Shown here one piece after another: positions 24,428 to 27,667 of a stretch of 27,667 bases of DNA. Each line of letters starts with the position of its first letter. Within the stretch, counting starts at the first letter, position 1. Made by a program: the position numbers and the translations under genes. The notes under the pieces were generated by a model that worked only from the letters and a program-made list of their open reading frames with translations, had not been told where the DNA came from and did no database searches. Source of the stretch: Saprolegnia diclina VS20 (lineage: Eukaryota > Oomycota > Saprolegniomycetes > Saprolegniales > Saprolegniaceae); contig NW_008246084.1 of NCBI RefSeq assembly GCF_000281045.1, forward strand, positions 635,178 through 662,844, read 5' to 3'.

Positions 24428-26781
24428 GCCGCCACGGAAACTCCAAGATTTCGATGCACAGCATTCGGATGATAACCGGTTTTTCGCATCCGGACCAATA
24501 TAATCACGGAGCAGATGGTGTTAGCTTGGAGCCTCAAAAATTGGACTATCAAGTGGTGCTGCATACTAGTATCAAGATTGCAGGCTATGTGGTCACGTCG
24601 TGCGCTGCACTGACAAGAGCGACGAGCTCGTGGCACTGCCAGGATTGACAAGCTTCATTGGCTCGAGACGCTCCCTCGCTGCTTGCACTAGTGTTGAACT
24701 GGTCCTGGCCTTTCTTGAGCTGCACAAGCCAGAAGCGAAGCGTGGTCATGAGAGCAAAGGCGGCTATGTTTTGGTCCCGAGGCTTGTTGGTTTTACATGA
24801 GAAAGCTGCGCCGCCGATCACTTGTCCTGCCCTAAATCGCACAGCGAACGCTTGTGGCGTGCGCCAGCGTGGCTCGGGTTGTGGCACGGGGTTGTGGTGC
24901 AGCGCCTCCGAGCGTTGCTTCTTCGACGCACATCGTTGACATTGTAGCTTTGCCTTGTCGCTGCGCTGCCTCCGATGTACTCACTCGCACTTGTCTACAA
25001 TGAGAACTTTTGTATTGGAGGCAAGAGAAACCTCCAAACGAACGCAGCCAAACATTGCGTTGTTTTTGAATCTCAACGTCAAAGATGAACGCATATCTAT
25101 GCATGCAGAGATGCGCAGCGGGTTACTCGCCAAAGAGCGATGCCGAAGGTTGGGACGTCGCCAGACCAGTTTTTGCATCGCCGACAGGCGCACCGCTCTC
25201 CGTGAGGTCGTTGCCGCTCGCTGCCTGTCTCAATGTGGTCCCGTTTGGCGCTTATACACTGTAATATATCGCCCTCGGTATCTAACAACAGTACACTGCG
25301 GTGAATTCTTAAGAGCCTCGCTGTCACCGTAGTTCCAGCGGTATCGTCGCTATTTTGTTTTGCTTCTGCTCGCAGCATACTCGAGCGTAGCAGTCGTGGT
25401 CATAGCGTCTCGGCCAAGGCATCCGATTGGCGACGGCCCCACGACGACGATACATGTGCAGTAACAACACGACGCGCACGACTGTAGTAGCACTTGATCT
25501 TGCCTGCTTTGCCCTTCACAAACAGATGTTTTTTCAGCCGGAGGGATCTTCGAGACAGATGACGTTCGCTGATGGCGTCGTCGTGCGGCTGCACAGAAGC
25601 GTCAAGCAGGGCTTGACGTCAAGAGGGTTGCGCTACATTTATGTCGCTCGCTAGCGACCTAGGCGCACTTCGGTGGCGCTCACTTCCATTCATAATGAGC
25701 CTTAATACTGGAATGTGTCGGGGCGTGTGCAGTGACGGCATCGACGCGCCCCGCTGACGCGCCCAAACGAGCATACATTCACGCCGATCCTCCTCCGCCA
25801 CGCTCAAAGCGAATCTAGGTATGCAAGGATTCGCGAGAAATGACGACGCATCGCTTCTCAACGACGGGCAGCCATCCGTCAAGCGCATCGTCACATGCTT
25901 ACGTCGCAAACGAAGGAGAAGGAGAAAGCGACGCACCAAAGCGTCGATGCTTCGTGCCGAGACTTCCTGTCTCGGACAGTCGACAGCGCGTAGTACCGTG
26001 TATTGCTTTGCAGGCTACTTCAACGTCGGCTCGATGCGGCCCACATCTAGCATCCCTACCGTTCGCCTTCTTGCGCCTTCCTCTGCAGTCTTCTACATGC
26101 GAGCTACTTGGACGCAGCTGTGCCCCACATTCGTGCGTAGGTTGTTGCTCAAGTGAGGTACAGACTCACGACGAGAAGGTTCTCCTCCTGCCTTCGCACT
26201 GCCTCGTACGCGGCGAGTGTCGACCACGTCGGTGGTCGTCAACTTCAAAAGCAGACACTACAATAAAGCCCACAAGTTTGGGGACTTCGGTGCGCGACGT
26301 CCGATGGCCGCACGTTCCACCTGCACCCACTACGTCGAAGTAGAGTGGTACACGTTTATAGCTGGCGCCGCTCGAAGGAAAGGCGCTGATGGAAGCGTCC
26401 CACTATCACATTACGCTCGTCGTACCCAGAGTTCGGTGGACGATTGAGTAACAACCGTTGGCGGCGACGGGTCGCGGCCACCCACGCGTATGCGCTCTTG
26501 TCACGGCCTCTGCGATAAATCCTTAGTCCATCGACTGTATGACAATAATGCGACGCCAGTGCGAGTCCACTGGTCGCTGGGGATGTCGTGTGCAGTTCTG
26601 ATAACGTGAACACACTGCGATGCAGCGTACATGACCAGTCCAAAACATACAGGCGACCAGACGAGTCCCACGCGAACCAGGCCAGTGTGGGACGCATCCA
26701 GATGACGATGCTAGACAGGGGATTAGCAACTGGCGCAGTTGTCGTTGGCCTCAAAAGCGCTCGCACCACTCACTTTTCAAA
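24428..26781. other. Long intergenic stretch, no confident gene
   Basis: About 2.35 kb without a recognisable protein or RNA gene. Frames of 60-170 codons overlap on both strands. A minus-strand frame (26356-26769) has a protein-like patch, TLAWFAWDSSGRLYVLDWSC, but it starts within the promoter of the downstream gene and has no known domain. A hairpin GTCAAGC-AGG-GCTTGAC (25601-25617) overlaps the palindrome TTGACGTCAA (25613-25622). Another short inverted repeat (CGGGGCG with CGCCCCG) lies near 25720-25760. Confidence 0.4.
26770..26781 (+). promoter_or_regulatory. Initiator element abutting the hydroxylase start
   Basis: TCACTTTTCAAA lies directly before the ATG at 26782 and is a strong match to the oomycete initiator. 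If the A at 26772 is the transcription start, the leader would be about 10 nucleotides. Confidence 0.5.
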
Positions 26782-27651
26782 ATGCAGGCGACACCCGAAG
26801 CGTCTGCGCCCATCATGAAGGCGGCACCCGAAGCGCCAGTGCCGATCATCACGTCGGGGCCGTTTGACTGCATCATCCGCAGCGCCGACACGCCTGGCCC
26901 GCTTGCGTTTCTGAACGGTCTCCCGTACTTTGCGATGGCGCAAATGCTCTTTGCCTTCAACGCGTTCGTCCTCATCAACTGGTACGGCTCGATCGGTGCG
27001 GTCATCGGTTCGATCCTCGCTGTCGCGAGCGCCGTCGTCGACGGGTTTGCGTCCAACAGCTTTGGTGAGAACGTGCGTACCTTGCGCCACAACGGCTTCT
27101 CCGACTGGACCGTGCTCAGTGCCATGACGTTCGCCATCGTGCTCGGCGAGGTCATGAACGTTGTCGTGATCCAGAACCTCGCGCCGCCCGGGTCGCTCGA
27201 AGCGCTCTTCTTGCCGTCGACGTACACGCGCTACACGCTCTTTGGCATCACGACCAACATTGTGATCGTCGAAGTGCTCTTCTACGTCGGCCACACGTTT
27301 CTCCACGAGGCGTGGCCCGAGATCCACGTGATGCACCACTGCACCGTCAAGTCGACCGCGTCGTCCAACTTGATTTTTGACCCGCGCGACTTGGCGATCG
27401 AGCTCGGCGGGCCCGGTGCGATCGTGATTGTCAACCATTTTTTGCTCTGGGAGCAAGACCCGACGATCCTCCTCGTCACGTTCCTCTTTGTAACGTGGGC
27501 GTACTCGATCATCCACCACGAGTGGTATGCCGGCGACCACGTCAAGCACCACGCACGCATCGACTCGGTCTACACGGTCTACGTCAAGCACCACGGCGAC
27601 GCGCGCAAGAACCTCCTCAAGGGCCACATCCGCCACCCGCCCAAAAAGTAA
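26782..27651 (+). CDS. Fatty acid hydroxylase/sterol desaturase family protein
   Basis: A single-exon 289-residue membrane oxygenase of the di-iron fatty acid hydroxylase superfamily, likely in the endoplasmic reticulum. Histidine clusters are all present: HTFLH (171-175), HVMHH (182-186), HHEWYAGDHVKHH (245-257) and KHH (269-271). Hydrophobic segments lie at about 49-90, 110-131, 152-170, 211-223 and 228-245. The basic C-terminus ends HPPKK, and a KKxx-like ER retrieval signal is not strictly met. The family adds hydroxyl groups or double bonds to sterols, sphingoid bases or fatty acids; the substrate here cannot be read from sequence. The Ala/Pro-rich N-terminus (1-25) is probably disordered. 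The start is the first ATG after the initiator element. Confidence 0.9.
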   Translation: MQATPEASAPIMKAAPEAPVPIITSGPFDCIIRSADTPGPLAFLNGLPYFAMAQMLFAFNAFVLINWYGSIGAVIGSILAVASAVVDGFASNSFGENVRTLRHNGFSDWTVLSAMTFAIVLGEVMNVVVIQNLAPPGSLEALFLPSTYTRYTLFGITTNIVIVEVLFYVGHTFLHEAWPEIHVMHHCTVKSTASSNLIFDPRDLAIELGGPGAIVIVNHFLLWEQDPTILLVTFLFVTWAYSIIHHEWYAGDHVKHHARIDSVYTVYVKHHGDARKNLLKGHIRHPPKK

Positions 27652-27667
27652 TCATTCGTGTCGTTCG

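Noticed and set aside
26356-26769. Minus-strand 137-codon frame with a patch resembling a beta-propeller blade
   Set aside because: A single patch without repeats, and its start lies 12 bases from the hydroxylase start on the opposite strand, inside its promoter.

Overview
The window looks like nuclear DNA of an oomycete, most likely a saprolegnian water mould. This is inference: it rests on very short phase-consistent introns (41-54 bases, GTRNGY donors, one perfect TACTAAT branch site), GC-rich codon use, oomycete-type initiator plus flanking core promoters (TCAYTYY followed by an A/T-rich block) close to start codons, and gene types common in that group. No rRNA, tRNA, CRISPR array, virus-like element or intact transposon was found.

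Layout. From 1 to about 7.3 kb three minus-strand genes lie in a row: a major facilitator transporter (1043-2784), a poorly supported multipass membrane protein resembling the front half of the CAAX protease RCE1 (4329-5229), and a tandem paralogue of the transporter (5508-7253). A plus-strand gene (8615-11487) encodes a double-stranded beta-helix oxygenase-like protein that seems to have lost its iron ligands, and its reading frame is disturbed near 9.45-9.63 kb. From 11.6 to 19.1 kb sits a family of cysteine-rich proteins built from six tandem ZZ-finger-like repeats: a decayed copy (11583-12725, minus), an intact copy (13401-14822, minus) and a much longer intact copy (16526-19120, plus). 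The last two are head to head. From 20.1 to 24.4 kb there is a five-exon ankyrin protein (20160-21041, plus) convergent with a four-exon F-box/SNF2/RING helicase (21273-24427, minus). After 2.3 kb without a recognisable gene, the window ends with a fatty acid hydroxylase/sterol desaturase family gene (26782-27651, plus).

Most novel element. The ZZ-like family stands out. In every repeat of both intact copies the Cys pair and His ligands expected for the second zinc of a ZZ finger are missing, while the four cysteines of the first zinc are kept. The repeats are followed by a shared short helical module containing DVLYL and then by acidic tails that differ completely between the copies. In the long copy the tail holds an Asp-Glu-Ala minisatellite and Asp/His/Tyr/Cys repeats. 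I know of no described function for this architecture.

The genes do not form one pathway. The evident relationships are local duplication (transporters, ZZ-like family), with decay of some copies and an apparent gene-conversion patch in the transporters.
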